This document shows positions 10,099 to 19,390 of a stretch of DNA of 64,000 nt, in pieces. This stretch comes from Quadrisphaera granulorum (GTDB taxonomy: Bacteria; Actinomycetota; Actinomycetes; Actinomycetales; Quadrisphaeraceae): positions 1-64,000 of the forward strand of contig NZ_QGDQ01000006.1 in assembly GCF_003149145.1 (NCBI RefSeq), written 5' to 3'. The notes below the pieces were generated by a model, which saw only the letters and a program-made list of their open reading frames with translations, was not told the DNA's origin and did no database searches. Numbering within the stretch: the first letter of the stretch is position 1; each line of letters opens with the position of its first letter. The position numbers were made by a program, and so were the translations under genes.

Positions 10099-11310
10099 GT
10101 GCTGCAGGACAACCCGACAGGCGCAAACTCGAGCGCGACAGCACACGAACGGGGCCGGGAGCGGCAGATCCTGTGGGCGGGAGCCTTGCTGATCGCTGCG
10201 ACCTACGGGCTCGGGCGCTACGCCTACGGGTTCTTCGTCCCCGTCTTCCGCGTCGAGTTCGACCTGAACACCAACCTCATCGGCATCATCGCCGCAGGCT
10301 CCTACGTCACCTACTGCCTGGCGATCGTGGCCAGCACCGTGCTGACTCCGCGCCTCGGGGCGCGGACGGTGGCCGTGGGCGCCGGATGCCTGGCGACGCT
10401 GGGTCTGGCCATGGTGACCTTCGCCCCCACCGCCGGCGTCGTGGCCGCCGGAGTGCTCATCGCAGGGTCCAGCACCGGTGCCTCCTCGCCCCCGCTGGCC
10501 CAGGCCGTCGCTCACGCCATCGCTGAACGGTCGCGAGACCGGGTCCAGACAGTGATCAACGCCTCGGCCGGCGCGGGCATCGCCGTCATTGGTCCGGTCG
10601 CGTTCCTGACCCAGGAGCACTGGCGGGCCGCGTGGTTCGTCTTCGCTGCCGCATGCGCTGCGGTCACGGTCTACGTCGCCATCGCTCTGGCGGCCTCGAC
10701 AGGTGAGCGGGATGACGCAGCACCGCGACCGGCGCTGCTGCCCCGCCCGCTCCTGCCCTCGGGCAGTGCGCGCCTGATCACTGCCTCCGCGCTCATGGGC
10801 GCAGCCAGCGCCGCCGTCGCAACATTCGGTCGCGACGTGCTGACCAGCATCGGGCGCATGAGCGAGACGAGCTCGACCACGGCGTGGATCCTGCTGGGAG
10901 CCGCTGGTGTGCTGGGGGCTTCGGCTGGTGACCTCACCCGTCGGTGGGGCCTTCGAGCGGCCTGGTCGAGCACGATGGCATTGATGGGGTGCGCGACCGT
11001 CCTGCTGGCGTCCGCACCAGGCATCGACGTCGTGGCGTGGGCTGCCGCTGCCGTGTTCGGCGCGAGCTACATGACCCTCACCGGGCTCCTGCTGATCTGG
11101 GGCACGCAGACGTACTCGCTCAGCCCGGCTGCCGGGGTAGGTCTGGCCTTCCTCGTCATGGCTCTCGGGCAGGCAGCAGCGGCGCCGATCGTCGGCGGAC
11201 TCCTCGCGCGGTACGGCGCGCTCCCGGCCTTCGTGGCCGCGGCCGTCTTGGCCATCGCTGGGGCATTCCTCGGACCCACGAGAGCCACCGACCCCTGTCG
11301 TGCGAGGTAA
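10099..11310 (+). CDS. MFS transporter
   Basis: 403 residues from GTG 10099 with about 12 hydrophobic segments. The N-terminal helix (GALLIAATYGLGRYAYGFFV) and the mid-protein soluble loop (STGERDDAAPRPALLPRP) fit the YbfB-like or DHA branch of the major facilitator superfamily. It likely exports a small molecule sensed by the divergent TetR regulator. The start follows the second operator; upstream codons in the same frame cross the TetR gene and are not used. Confidence 0.88.
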   Translation: MLQDNPTGANSSATAHERGRERQILWAGALLIAATYGLGRYAYGFFVPVFRVEFDLNTNLIGIIAAGSYVTYCLAIVASTVLTPRLGARTVAVGAGCLATLGLAMVTFAPTAGVVAAGVLIAGSSTGASSPPLAQAVAHAIAERSRDRVQTVINASAGAGIAVIGPVAFLTQEHWRAAWFVFAAACAAVTVYVAIALAASTGERDDAAPRPALLPRPLLPSGSARLITASALMGAASAAVATFGRDVLTSIGRMSETSSTTAWILLGAAGVLGASAGDLTRRWGLRAAWSSTMALMGCATVLLASAPGIDVVAWAAAAVFGASYMTLTGLLLIWGTQTYSLSPAAGVGLAFLVMALGQAAAAPIVGGLLARYGALPAFVAAAVLAIAGAFLGPTRATDPCRAR

Positions 11311-11418
11311 GTGCAGTTCACCAACGCCGCTCAGCCTGCTCAGGCGATCCGTCCCTCAGGAGGGGACGACGGCGACCGCCGTCGGGCGCGTCGGGCGACT
11401 GCGTGGCACGGTCTGGCC

Positions 11419-12342
11419 GTGGAGGTCGATCTCACCGCTGTCGCGACCTTCCTCGCCGTCGTCGAGCACCAGCACTTCGGGAGGGCTGCCACCGAACTGG
11501 GGGTGTCCGTCTCGGCAGTGACCAAGCGTCTGCACCGCCTCGAAGCAGCGCTCGGTGTGCCGCTCGTGGAGCGCGACTCGGGCGGCTTCACGGGCCTGAC
11601 CCCCGCCGGACGGCGCTACGTGCAGGTAGCGCCGCTGCTGCTGCGGGCCGAGCGCGACGCCCGCCTGGTTGCGGTCGGTGGGTCCCTCACCACGCTGCGC
11701 ATCGCTGTCCCCGCCGGAGTCGGCGTGACCGCGCCGCTGCTGCCGGCCGCCTTGTCAACGCTGGAGGTGGCGCTCAGCCATGCCCACCCCGGAGTGGCCG
11801 TCACCTCGGTGCCGACCGCCTTCGCGTCCCTCACACCCGACCTGCTGGGCGGCGTCGTCGACGTCGTCCTGACCTTCGGCGGTTCACCGGAGGTCGGAGT
11901 GCACGTCACGCGCCTGTCGGACGTCCGGCGGGTGGGTCTCGTGGCCGCCACCCACCCGTTCGCGCATCGCGGCGTCGTCGACGTCGAGGAGTTCGCCCGC
12001 CAGCCCATGATCTTCGGGCGCGGCCTGCCCGACGAGTACATGCACCCCTTCGTGCTCGCTGACGTGCGGCCCCTGACCGAGGCGCGCCTCGTGGGGCTCG
12101 ACGCGACGAACACGGCCCACGTCGCCCAGCGCGTGCTCCTGGGCCGGGAGGTGACGGTGGTGCCACTTGCGCTGACGGCCAATCTGCCGCCGCAGCTGCG
12201 TCGGGTGTCGCTGCGAGGGGTCCCACCCGCGTGGTACACCGCGCACCGCCGCGCCGTCGACCACCGACCGGAGCTGCTCACCGCCGTCGACCTCATGGCC
12301 GACTTCACCGAGACCCTCACGCTCGCGGCCCTGCGCGCCTGA
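11419..12342 (+). CDS. LysR-family transcriptional regulator
   Basis: About 307 residues. The LysR HTH is at the very N-terminus (FLAVVEHQHFGRAATELGVS, then SAVTKRLHRLEAALG), with a periplasmic-binding-protein-like effector domain from about residue 90. GTG 11419 is chosen because LysR proteins begin just before this HTH. The frame also opens at GTG 11311, directly after the MFS stop, which would add 36 residues with no family counterpart. It reads in the same direction as the MFS gene and may be co-transcribed. Confidence 0.85.
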   Translation: MEVDLTAVATFLAVVEHQHFGRAATELGVSVSAVTKRLHRLEAALGVPLVERDSGGFTGLTPAGRRYVQVAPLLLRAERDARLVAVGGSLTTLRIAVPAGVGVTAPLLPAALSTLEVALSHAHPGVAVTSVPTAFASLTPDLLGGVVDVVLTFGGSPEVGVHVTRLSDVRRVGLVAATHPFAHRGVVDVEEFARQPMIFGRGLPDEYMHPFVLADVRPLTEARLVGLDATNTAHVAQRVLLGREVTVVPLALTANLPPQLRRVSLRGVPPAWYTAHRRAVDHRPELLTAVDLMADFTETLTLAALRA

Positions 12343-12434
12343 ACTCTCCGTTTCCTCCCCGGCAACAACGCCGCGCCCCAGTGGCGCCGTCACTACCGTC
12401 CGGGCCACCGATCCATCGGCGAGGGGAGGATCAG

Positions 12435-13040
12435 GTGCGTGCTGGGTGGGCAGTGGTGGCAGGAGGGGCGCTCCCACTGCTCCTCGGTGCGGCCCTGGGG
12501 AGCGCGACGACGACGGCGAGCGCGGATACGTGGGCGGCCCCGATGCCGCCGGGCGCTTTCCTGGCGCTCTCGCTCGGGCTGGCGGTGAGCCACCTGCTGG
12601 TGCTGCTCGCCTACACCTCCGCACGGCGGTCGACGAGCGGCGTGGCGTCGGCGGCCGCGCTGGTCGGCGCGGTCGGGACAGCGGCGCTCGTCGCGTGCGA
12701 GGTGTGGTCAGGCACGCTGGCCCGCACTCCGCTCCACGCGCCGGTGCTGGGCGCTCTCGACGCCGCCTACGGCGTCAGCTCCCTGGCCGTGCTGGTCGGG
12801 ACACTCGTGCTCGCGGTGGTGCTGCTGCGCTCGAGGCCCCGCCTGCCACTGGCGTGGCCCGTGCTGGTCAACGGACTGGCGTTGCTGGTGGCGATACCGC
12901 TGAAGTTCTTCACCAGCGACGGCGTGGGCGTAGCGGCGCTCACGGTGTGGAGCCTCACTTACGTGTGGTGGGGCCTGCGGATGAGGAAGGCCTCCCGCCG
13001 TCACGCGCTACCGGAGGCGATGGACGCCAGGACGGCGTAG
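12435..13040 (+). CDS. Multi-pass membrane protein of unknown function
   Basis: 201 residues from GTG 12435, preceded by GGAGG at 5 bp. About six hydrophobic segments cover nearly the whole length, with short basic tails (RMRKASRRH at the end). I do not recognise the family. It ends 5 bp before the convergent amidohydrolase gene. It could be a small integral membrane protein linked to the LysR gene upstream, but nothing in the sequence shows its substrate. Confidence 0.7.
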   Translation: MRAGWAVVAGGALPLLLGAALGSATTTASADTWAAPMPPGAFLALSLGLAVSHLLVLLAYTSARRSTSGVASAAALVGAVGTAALVACEVWSGTLARTPLHAPVLGALDAAYGVSSLAVLVGTLVLAVVLLRSRPRLPLAWPVLVNGLALLVAIPLKFFTSDGVGVAALTVWSLTYVWWGLRMRKASRRHALPEAMDARTA

Positions 13041-13045
13041 GCCGT

Positions 13046-14743
13046 TCACATCGCCCGGTGGACGACCCGACCGTCGACCACTGTCAGCGCCACCCGCACC
13101 TCACTGCGCACGACGGCGGCGGCGGTGCCGGGCGCCAGCGGGTCGGCGTCGAGGGCGACGACGTCGGCGACGTCCCCGACTGCCACCCCGGACCTGCCCC
13201 GGGCGCTCGCGGCGAGCGCCTCCGCGGTCGTGATCGCTTGCTCCGGATGCCACGGCGGGCGTGGGCGCCCCTGGCTGTCGAGCGCGGCGCTGGAGGGGTT
13301 CGTGCGCGGGTCGGTCCTGTCGACGGCGGCGGCGATCGCCAGCCACGGGTCGAGCGCCGCCACAGGAGCGTCCGACCCCATGGCCAGGCGTGCACCGGCG
13401 TCGAGCAGCGCACGCAGCGGGAAGGCGCGGTGCGTGCGGCCGGGCCAGTGGACCTCCGCGACATCGCGGTCGTCGAGCAGGTGGGCGGGCTGCACGCTGG
13501 CGGTCACGCCGAGCGCGGCGAAGCGGGCGACGTCGTCGTGCGCCACCAGCTGGGCGTGCTCGATGCGGCCACCCCCACCTTCAACCGGTCGGCTGGCCTC
13601 CAGGGCGTCGAGAGCAGCGCGGACGGCGGCGTCACCGATGGCGTGGACAGCGGGCTCCAACCCACCTGCGCGGCCCCGGCGCAGCAGTCCCGCCAGCTGG
13701 TCCGGGGGCCAGGTCAGCTCGCCGTGCGCACCGGGTCCGGTGCGCCCCGGGTAGGGCTCCAGGCAGCACGCGGTGCGCGTGTTGAGCGAGCCGTCGGTGA
13801 TGACCTTCAACGGTCCAGCCACCACCAGGGGGTTGCCGGCGACCAGGGGAGCGCGGCCGCGCAGCCCCGCGGCGAGCGCCTCGTCAAGGTGCTGCGGGTA
13901 GGTGCCGGCCTCCACCCGCAGCCCGGCTGACGCCGCCCGACCCCCGGCGGCAGCGCGCCGGGCCCACACCGCCGCGGTGCCGCCGGGGGAGTCCGTCATC
14001 TCCAGGTCGACGACGCCGACCACACCGCGCGTCGCCGCTTCCGCCAGCGCCTCGGCGACGGCGGCATCGAGCTCCGCCTCACCGACGCGACCCAGTGCGC
14101 GCTGCACCGCGAACGCGCCCTCCTCGCGTACGAGGCCGTGCTCGTCCGGAACGACGCCCAGTGGAGCGGCCACCTGCCGGGCGGCGGCGCTCGACAGCCA
14201 CGCGCAGTGCAGGTCGCCGGAGACGAGCACCACGGGGCGCTGCGCATCCCCGGCCGTGGCGACCGCGTCGTCGAGGAGCGCCGCGGAGGGCGCGTCAGGC
14301 CACAGCCCGTCGCGGAAGCCGTACCCGACCAGCACGCTGTTGCTGACGGACCTGCCTCGCTCCGCCGCTGTGTGCTCAGACGCTGTGTGCTCAGACGCTG
14401 CGCGCTGCGTCACGGCGGCCGCTGCCTGCGCGGCGCTCGCCGCTGTCGACACGTCGAGCCGGCGGCGCACCTGCGCCCACTGCCCCAGGTGCACGTGCTC
14501 GTCCCAGAGACCGGGTAGCAGCCAGCGCCCGTCGAGATCGACGACGACGGCGGCAGCGTCACCAGCGCCAGGCGGCAGCAGAGCATCGCCGGCCGCGCTC
14601 GCCGTCGTCGTCGTGCTCATCGAGGGGGTGATCGAGGAGACCGCGCCGCCACGCAGCAGCACGTCGACCAGGCCGCTGCCCGAACCAGCAGGATCGACGA
14701 GGCGGCAGCGGCGCAGCAGCAGAGCGTCGGTCGCAGCGGTCAC
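13046..14743 (-). CDS. Amidohydrolase family protein (YtcJ-like)
   Basis: 565 residues from GTG 14743 (GAGG 6 bp upstream). The metal-binding HxH motif (WDEHVHLG) follows the N-terminal beta-sandwich strand; further landmarks are VITDGSLNTRTA, HAIGDAAVRAALDA, RIEHAQLV and GSDAPVAALDPW. These match the Amidohydro_3/YtcJ group of metal-dependent hydrolases acting on C-N bonds; the substrate is unknown. An Ala/Ser/Glu repeat (SEHTASEHTAAE) sits in a surface region. Divergent from the pirin gene. Confidence 0.9.
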   Translation of the reverse strand: MTAATDALLLRRCRLVDPAGSGSGLVDVLLRGGAVSSITPSMSTTTTASAAGDALLPPGAGDAAAVVVDLDGRWLLPGLWDEHVHLGQWAQVRRRLDVSTAASAAQAAAAVTQRAASEHTASEHTAAERGRSVSNSVLVGYGFRDGLWPDAPSAALLDDAVATAGDAQRPVVLVSGDLHCAWLSSAAARQVAAPLGVVPDEHGLVREEGAFAVQRALGRVGEAELDAAVAEALAEAATRGVVGVVDLEMTDSPGGTAAVWARRAAAGGRAASAGLRVEAGTYPQHLDEALAAGLRGRAPLVAGNPLVVAGPLKVITDGSLNTRTACCLEPYPGRTGPGAHGELTWPPDQLAGLLRRGRAGGLEPAVHAIGDAAVRAALDALEASRPVEGGGGRIEHAQLVAHDDVARFAALGVTASVQPAHLLDDRDVAEVHWPGRTHRAFPLRALLDAGARLAMGSDAPVAALDPWLAIAAAVDRTDPRTNPSSAALDSQGRPRPPWHPEQAITTAEALAASARGRSGVAVGDVADVVALDADPLAPGTAAAVVRSEVRVALTVVDGRVVHRAM

Positions 14744-14796
14744 ACCGGCATCCTCGCCGAGGCGTGCCGACCGCCGACCAGGGGCAGACTCAGGGC

Positions 14797-15801
14797 GTGG
14801 ACGCGGGAATGCCGGAACGGCTGCTGGAGGGTCGCGAGGTGCCGCTGGGCGGCGTGCGCGGCATGAGCGTGCAACGGTGGCTGCCGCATCGCGAGGTGCC
14901 GACCGTCGGTGCGTGGTGCTTCCTCGACCGGATCGGCCCCCAGCGCGTCGACATGCGCGTCCAGCCGCACCCGCACACGGCACTGCAGACCGTCACCTGG
15001 CCGCTCACCGGCGAGATCCGCCACCGCGACTCCGTCGGTAGCGACGTCGTGGTGCGCCCCGGTGAGCTCAACCTCATGACGGCCGGGCGCGGCGTCTCGC
15101 ACAGCGAGTTCTCGCTGCCGGACGGGTCGGGTCGGGCGCCGGTGCTGTCCGCCGTGCAGCTGTGGGTGGTGCTGCCCCGCGACCAGGACGACGACCCGCC
15201 GCGCTTCGAGCAGCAGCGCGAGCTCCCCGTGCTCGAGGTAGGAGGCGCTCGCGGGGGCGTGCGGGCCACGGTGCTGGTGGGGTCGCTCGGCGGGGCGACG
15301 TCGCCGGCGGGGGTGGCGCCAGGTCTGGTCGGTGCCGACGTCGTGCTCGACGAGGGCGCGGACGTCGAGGTGGAGGTCGACCCGGCCCACGAGCACGCGT
15401 TGCTCACCCTCGACGAACACGGCATGGGCGATGAGGACGACGGGGGCGGCACGCGGCCGGCACTGCGGTACTGGGCGCCAGGCCGCTCTAGTCTGCGGCT
15501 GCGCCGTGCCGACGGTGCCCGCCAACTGTTGCTCGGCGGGGTGCCGACCACCGACGACCTCGTGATGTTCTGGAACTTCATCGGCCGCACCCACGAGGAC
15601 GTCGCCGCCGCACGCGCCGCCTGGGAAGACCCCGACGACGCCGCCGAGCGCTTCGGCCGGGTGCCCGGTCACGCCGCCTCCGAGCGCATCCCGTCTCCGC
15701 CGCTGCCGCCGGTGCGGCTCACGCCGCGCCGTCCACGTCCGGTCAAGTTCGGGCGTACGGAGTCCGGCGCTCCCACCCCCGAGGCGCCCGCATTCAGCTG
15801 A
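14797..15801 (+). CDS. Pirin family protein
   Basis: About 334 residues from GTG 14797 (ATG 14809 is the alternative). The pirin N-terminal cupin is clear: FLDRIGP, HPHTALQTVTWPLTGE, RPGELNLMTAGRGVSHSEFS. The metal ligands His, His, Glu and His of pirin are represented (HPH, TGEIRHRD, SHSE). A second cupin half follows, with FWNFIGRTHEDVAAARAAWE as in pirins. Some pirins oxidise flavonols or act as redox sensors. The tail of about 40 residues is Pro/Arg-rich. Confidence 0.9.
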   Translation: MDAGMPERLLEGREVPLGGVRGMSVQRWLPHREVPTVGAWCFLDRIGPQRVDMRVQPHPHTALQTVTWPLTGEIRHRDSVGSDVVVRPGELNLMTAGRGVSHSEFSLPDGSGRAPVLSAVQLWVVLPRDQDDDPPRFEQQRELPVLEVGGARGGVRATVLVGSLGGATSPAGVAPGLVGADVVLDEGADVEVEVDPAHEHALLTLDEHGMGDEDDGGGTRPALRYWAPGRSSLRLRRADGARQLLLGGVPTTDDLVMFWNFIGRTHEDVAAARAAWEDPDDAAERFGRVPGHAASERIPSPPLPPVRLTPRRPRPVKFGRTESGAPTPEAPAFS

Positions 15802-15871
15802 ACGGGGCTTCCCTCGCCTCCGAGCGGGGGAATGATCTTCCCGCGGGTCGAGGCGCGACGACGCGCCACCG

Positions 15872-16990
15872 ATGGAAGAGGACACCCCGCACCCTGTGCG
15901 GGTCGACAGTGACGGAGTGCACGTGCCAGAAGCCGGCCGCACCGCCGACGACGGGCGCCCCCGCGCCCGGGTGCTGGCGTGCCTGGTGCTGGCCGCTGTG
16001 GCCGTGGGGTGCGTCGCGGCCCTCGACCCGACCACGCTGCGTCCCGGCGCGTGGACGCTCGCCTTCATCGCCAGCTTGGTGCTGGGCACCGCTGTCGGCA
16101 CGGCGCTGCTTGCCGTCGCGCGTCGCTGGTCCGGCGCCGCCCTGGCCGCAGTGGTGTGCGGGTTGCAGGGCATCGTCGTGCTGTCGGTGCTGGCCAACCA
16201 GTCGCGCGCCGGTGGTGTACTCAACGTCGTCCTGCTCCTGCCGCTGGCCGTGTACGCCGCCGTCTACCTCTCCCGCCGGCAGTGCCGCGTGGTCATGGCG
16301 GCGCTGGTGGCATGCGTGGGCGTCGTCATGGGGGCGGTGGCGGACGGCGTCCTGCAGTGGATCTCGCTGACGGCGCTCCCGGTGCTGGCCTTTCTCGGCA
16401 CCAGCGAGGTGGTGCTGCGGCTGCGCACGCACCTGGAAGGTGCCCTGGCGTCGCTGGTCGAGCAGGTCGCCACCGACCCTCTGACCGGGCTGCTGAACCG
16501 TCGGGGCCTCGAAAGCCGATTGCCGCGCGCCGCGGACGCCCCCACGGGGTTCCGCTGCGTGCTGATGCTCGACATCGACCACTTCAAAGCCATCAACGAC
16601 AGGTTCGGCCACGAGGTGGGAGACGAGGTGTTCCGCCGCTTCGCCGCGGGGCTGGCGCACGAGACACGTGCGGGAGACCTCGCCGTGCGCCTCGGCGGGG
16701 AGGAGTTCCTCGTGCTGTCCACCACCGCCCCGGACCAGGTGAGCGACTACGCCGAGGCCCTGCGCGCCCGAGCCGCCGAGTGGATGGCCGAGTGGGCGGT
16801 CACGGTGAGCGTCGGAGTCGTCAGTGCCACCGCCGGTGAGGACGGAGTCGCTCGCGGCGACGTGCTGGGGGCGGTGGCCGCCGCCGACGAGTGCCTCTAC
16901 CGCGCCAAGCAGGAAGGCCGGAACCGCACGGTGGTGCGCCCCTGGAACGACGCTCGACCCTCCGACGGAGTCTCGACCTCCGTCGGCTGA
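15872..16990 (+). CDS. GGDEF-domain diguanylate cyclase, membrane-bound
   Basis: 372 residues. Five or six membrane helices occupy about residues 32-175, then a GGDEF domain from about 190 (DPLTGLLNRRGLE, MLDIDHFKAINDRFGHEVGD, LGGEEFLV). The active-site motif is GGEEF, which is usually active, so it probably makes cyclic di-GMP. No RxxD inhibitory site is evident before the motif. The membrane part is probably a sensor. ATG 15872 is used; the ribosome site (GATGG context) is weak. Confidence 0.9.
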   Translation: MEEDTPHPVRVDSDGVHVPEAGRTADDGRPRARVLACLVLAAVAVGCVAALDPTTLRPGAWTLAFIASLVLGTAVGTALLAVARRWSGAALAAVVCGLQGIVVLSVLANQSRAGGVLNVVLLLPLAVYAAVYLSRRQCRVVMAALVACVGVVMGAVADGVLQWISLTALPVLAFLGTSEVVLRLRTHLEGALASLVEQVATDPLTGLLNRRGLESRLPRAADAPTGFRCVLMLDIDHFKAINDRFGHEVGDEVFRRFAAGLAHETRAGDLAVRLGGEEFLVLSTTAPDQVSDYAEALRARAAEWMAEWAVTVSVGVVSATAGEDGVARGDVLGAVAAADECLYRAKQEGRNRTVVRPWNDARPSDGVSTSVG

Positions 16991-17009
16991 GACCCCGGAT
17001 CAGCGTCGG

Positions 17010-18131
17010 TCAGCGCGCCGCGCCGGACCCCGCGCCGGCGCGCTCGACGTCGTCCTCGTCGATCTCTGGGGCAGTCTCAGAGGCAGCCTCCGGGGCAGCG
17101 CGGACGGTCGGCTCCTCGGGCGGGGCGTCCTTGTCGAACGTGGCCGTGACCGTCTCGAAGCCCTTGTACGTCTCGCTGCGCGCGTAGCCGGTGTAGGTGC
17201 GCACGTCCTGCGGGGTGAGGTCGACGTCGTCGGTGAACGGCGTCAGGAGTGCCCGCGGGTACAGCCGCCGCTGGCGGACCACGTTGATCTCGGCGGCGAG
17301 CACGAGCGCCATCGACTGCAGGTACAACCACGCCACCAGACCGAGGACGACGCCGAACACCCCGTACACGTCCCCGGCGTGCTGCAGGTACGCGCCGCCG
17401 AGGCGCGCGAACACCGTCTGCAGCACCTCCCACAGCCCCGCGGCGACCAGCGCGCCGATCAGGACGTTGCGCCACCCCAGGTGCACCGCGGTGAGGACCC
17501 TGAAGATGACGATGAAGATGCCCGTGTTGATCGCGAACGGCACCAGGGTGCCCGCCGCCAGCAGCAGCCCACCGCCCACCGGCACGGCCTGCGCTACCTG
17601 CGGCAGCGCCACGGAGATCGCCGTGGCGACGATGGCGAGCAGGCCCAGCGCCACCATGAGCACGATGCTGCGCAGGCGCGACAGGATCGGGTTGGGCTGC
17701 TTGTACCGCGGCACGGCGTAGATCCGGTTCAGCGCGGCCTGGGTGGCCTGCATGACGCCCATCCCGCCGTAGAGGGTGCCGAGGGCGCCGATCGTCAGCG
17801 CCACGCCGCTGCCACGCAGCCCGGTGATGCTGCCCTGCAGCGCGCTGCCGAGCACGGGCACACCGGCAAGGACGTCGATCGTCGTCGTCACGGCCCGGTT
17901 CGAGAGGTCCGGGTCGGCCCCGGCGAACGGCTGCAGCACGAAGCCCAGCACGGACACCAGGAGCAGCAGCAGCGGGAACACCGAGACGAAGCCGTAGTAC
18001 GCCATGAGCGCCGCCAGGTGCGGACCGCGATCTTCGGCGAACTTGTAGACGACGGCGAGCGGGAACGCGCTGGCCGGGTGGCGCCGTTGGAACGCGTCGA
18101 TGCGATCGATGAGCTTGGGACCGTGGGCCAC
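17010..18131 (-). CDS. YihY/virulence factor BrkB family membrane protein
   Basis: 373 residues from GTG 18131. Features of the family are the early segment HLAALMAYYGFVSVFPLLLL, about six membrane helices, and the region GGAYLQHAGDVYGVFGVVLG. The last 80 residues are soluble and acidic (ending near EIDEDDVERAG). The family is of uncertain transport function despite its old ribonuclease BN name. It ends 19 bp from the convergent GGDEF gene. Confidence 0.92.
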   Translation of the reverse strand: MAHGPKLIDRIDAFQRRHPASAFPLAVVYKFAEDRGPHLAALMAYYGFVSVFPLLLLLVSVLGFVLQPFAGADPDLSNRAVTTTIDVLAGVPVLGSALQGSITGLRGSGVALTIGALGTLYGGMGVMQATQAALNRIYAVPRYKQPNPILSRLRSIVLMVALGLLAIVATAISVALPQVAQAVPVGGGLLLAAGTLVPFAINTGIFIVIFRVLTAVHLGWRNVLIGALVAAGLWEVLQTVFARLGGAYLQHAGDVYGVFGVVLGLVAWLYLQSMALVLAAEINVVRQRRLYPRALLTPFTDDVDLTPQDVRTYTGYARSETYKGFETVTATFDKDAPPEEPTVRAAPEAASETAPEIDEDDVERAGAGSGAAR

Positions 18132-18390
18132 GCGCTCATCGTGACCCAGCGGAGATCATTCGGCGCGTCGAGACCCGGTCGGACGAAGGGCCGGACGACG
18201 GTTTGTCGAGCTGCTGGAGGAACGCTCGGGCATAGCCCGGACGGGTGACGCCCGGTCGCAGGACTTGAGTTCTGGTCATTGACACCTCATCGATCATGCT
18301 TCCGAGCTGGGATGTTTGTGCGATTCCGTCACTTCCCGGTACTTTCTGCTCGCTCTCGGAGATGACCCGAGGGTCCTCATCGCGCACGCC

Positions 18391-18566
18391 GAGCCCCTGC
18401 CAGCGCGACCGAGGCCACAAACCCGTATGGCAGGGGACGGGGGAACCACTTCCGGGCGTCGTGCTTCATCAAGCGCGGCGTCCTTGGGGTGAAGCTCGCC
18501 TAGCGAGCCGGGGGACCTCACCTCCCGAACCCGACAGCTCACCTCGCAGGCGTCGGAGAGGCTCAC
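18391..18566 (+). promoter_or_regulatory. ydaO/yuaA-type cyclic di-AMP riboswitch
   Basis: The leader of the NlpC/P60 gene holds the conserved blocks of this riboswitch in order: a hairpin with arms CCCCTGCCA (18394-18402) and TGGCAGGGG (18428-18436), then GGGGGAACC, TTGGGGTGAA (18484-18493), GGGGGACCTCACCTCCCGAA, CCGACAGCT and ACCTCGCAGGCGTCGG. In actinomycetes this element commonly precedes cell-wall hydrolase genes and turns them off when c-di-AMP is high. The last part (GGAGAGG, 18555-18561) is also the ribosome site for ATG 18573, so control may be translational. A possible promoter is TTGTGC (18316) with TACTTT (18340). Confidence 0.9.
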
Positions 18567-18572
18567 CCCCCT

Positions 18573-19091
18573 ATGTCGATGACCCATGCCCATCGCGGGC
18601 GTCATGTCTCCTGCAACCGTTGCTCGGCCTCCGCTGCCGGCACGTCCCGTCCCCGCCGTGCTCTGGCTCGCGCTGCAGCGGGTCTCGCCCTGACCGGTGG
18701 CCTCATGGCCGCGGCCGCGGTGCCGGCCAACGCCGCACCGGTGCTCGACAGCGGCGCCGTCCTCGCCACGGCCAGCCAGTACATCGGCACGCCGTACCGC
18801 TTCGGTGGCAACACCCCGTCCGGCTTCGACTGCTCCGGGTACACCCAGCATGTCTTCGCCCAGAACGGCATTTCCATCCCGCGTACCGCTGACGCGCAGA
18901 TGGACGCCAGCACTCGCATCAGCGCCTCCGAGGCGCGTCCGGGTGACCTGGTGTTCTTCGTCCGCGGTGGCCGCGCCTACCACGTGGGCATCTACACCGG
19001 TGACGGTCAGATGATGGACTCCCCGCGCTCGGGCAAGTCCGTCACCGAGCGCTCCATCTGGGGCAGCAACGTGGTGTACGGCCGCTTCTGA
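18573..19091 (+). CDS. Secreted NlpC/P60 peptidoglycan hydrolase
   Basis: 172 residues. A basic N-terminus and hydrophobic stretch (about 30-55, ending VPANAAP) form a signal peptide. The NlpC/P60 domain follows: catalytic Cys87 in SGFDCSGY and His137 in RAYHVGIY, with GDLVFF between. It should cleave D-Glu-meso-DAP or related stem-peptide bonds in the wall. The protein is short, with no LysM or SH3 targeting domain. The upstream c-di-AMP riboswitch links its level to turgor and wall signalling. The start is 12 bp after GGAGAGG. Confidence 0.93.
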   Translation: MSMTHAHRGRHVSCNRCSASAAGTSRPRRALARAAAGLALTGGLMAAAAVPANAAPVLDSGAVLATASQYIGTPYRFGGNTPSGFDCSGYTQHVFAQNGISIPRTADAQMDASTRISASEARPGDLVFFVRGGRAYHVGIYTGDGQMMDSPRSGKSVTERSIWGSNVVYGRF

Positions 19092-19110
19092 GCGTCCGCC
19101 TCCATGGCAC

Positions 19111-19160
19111 GCACCCCCCTCACCTCCTCGGCGGCGACGTCGAGCGGGCGAGGGGGGTGC
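19111..19160 (+). terminator. Hairpin downstream of the NlpC/P60 gene
   Basis: Perfect 11-bp arms GCACCCCCCTC (19111-19121) and GAGGGGGGTGC (19150-19160) enclose a 28-nt loop 19 bp after the stop. No T-run follows, as is common in high-GC actinomycetes. Confidence 0.65.
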
Positions 19161-19165
19161 ATGCT

Positions 19166-19390
19166 GTGAGGGTGAACACTCCCACGTGGATCCGCGTCGT
19201 GTCCTTCGTGGTGTCGCTGGGGGCGTTCGTGCTGACCCGCATGATGACGCGCGGGCTGCCGTGGTGGCTCTCGATCGTGGTGGCCTTCGTCGTGATGCTC
19301 GTCGCGGGCCGCCTCGCGGCGATCGGCGCAGCCGAGGCGCACGTGTGGTGGCGCCGTCGTCAAGAACGCGGAGCGGTCACCCGGTCGTAG
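19166..19390 (+). CDS. Small membrane protein of unknown function
   Basis: About 74 residues from GTG 19166 (GTG 19172 is possible), with a G-rich ribosome-like site inside the preceding hairpin arm. It has two hydrophobic segments (VVSFVVSLGAFVLT and WWLSIVVAFVVMLVAG) and a basic end. No family is recognised. Its last 31 bp overlap the 3' end of the convergent nitrilase-like gene. Confidence 0.55.
   Translation: MRVNTPTWIRVVSFVVSLGAFVLTRMMTRGLPWWLSIVVAFVVMLVAGRLAAIGAAEAHVWWRRRQERGAVTRS

Noticed and set aside
12446-13930. Long plus-strand open frame over the membrane protein and amidohydrolase
   Set aside because: Arg/Gly-rich shadow frame; the two genes in other frames have clear domain content.
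18279-18307. TTGACA at 18279 as the -35 of the riboswitch transcript
   Set aside because: No -10-like hexamer 16-18 bp downstream; a weaker TTGTGC/TACTTT pair fits better.
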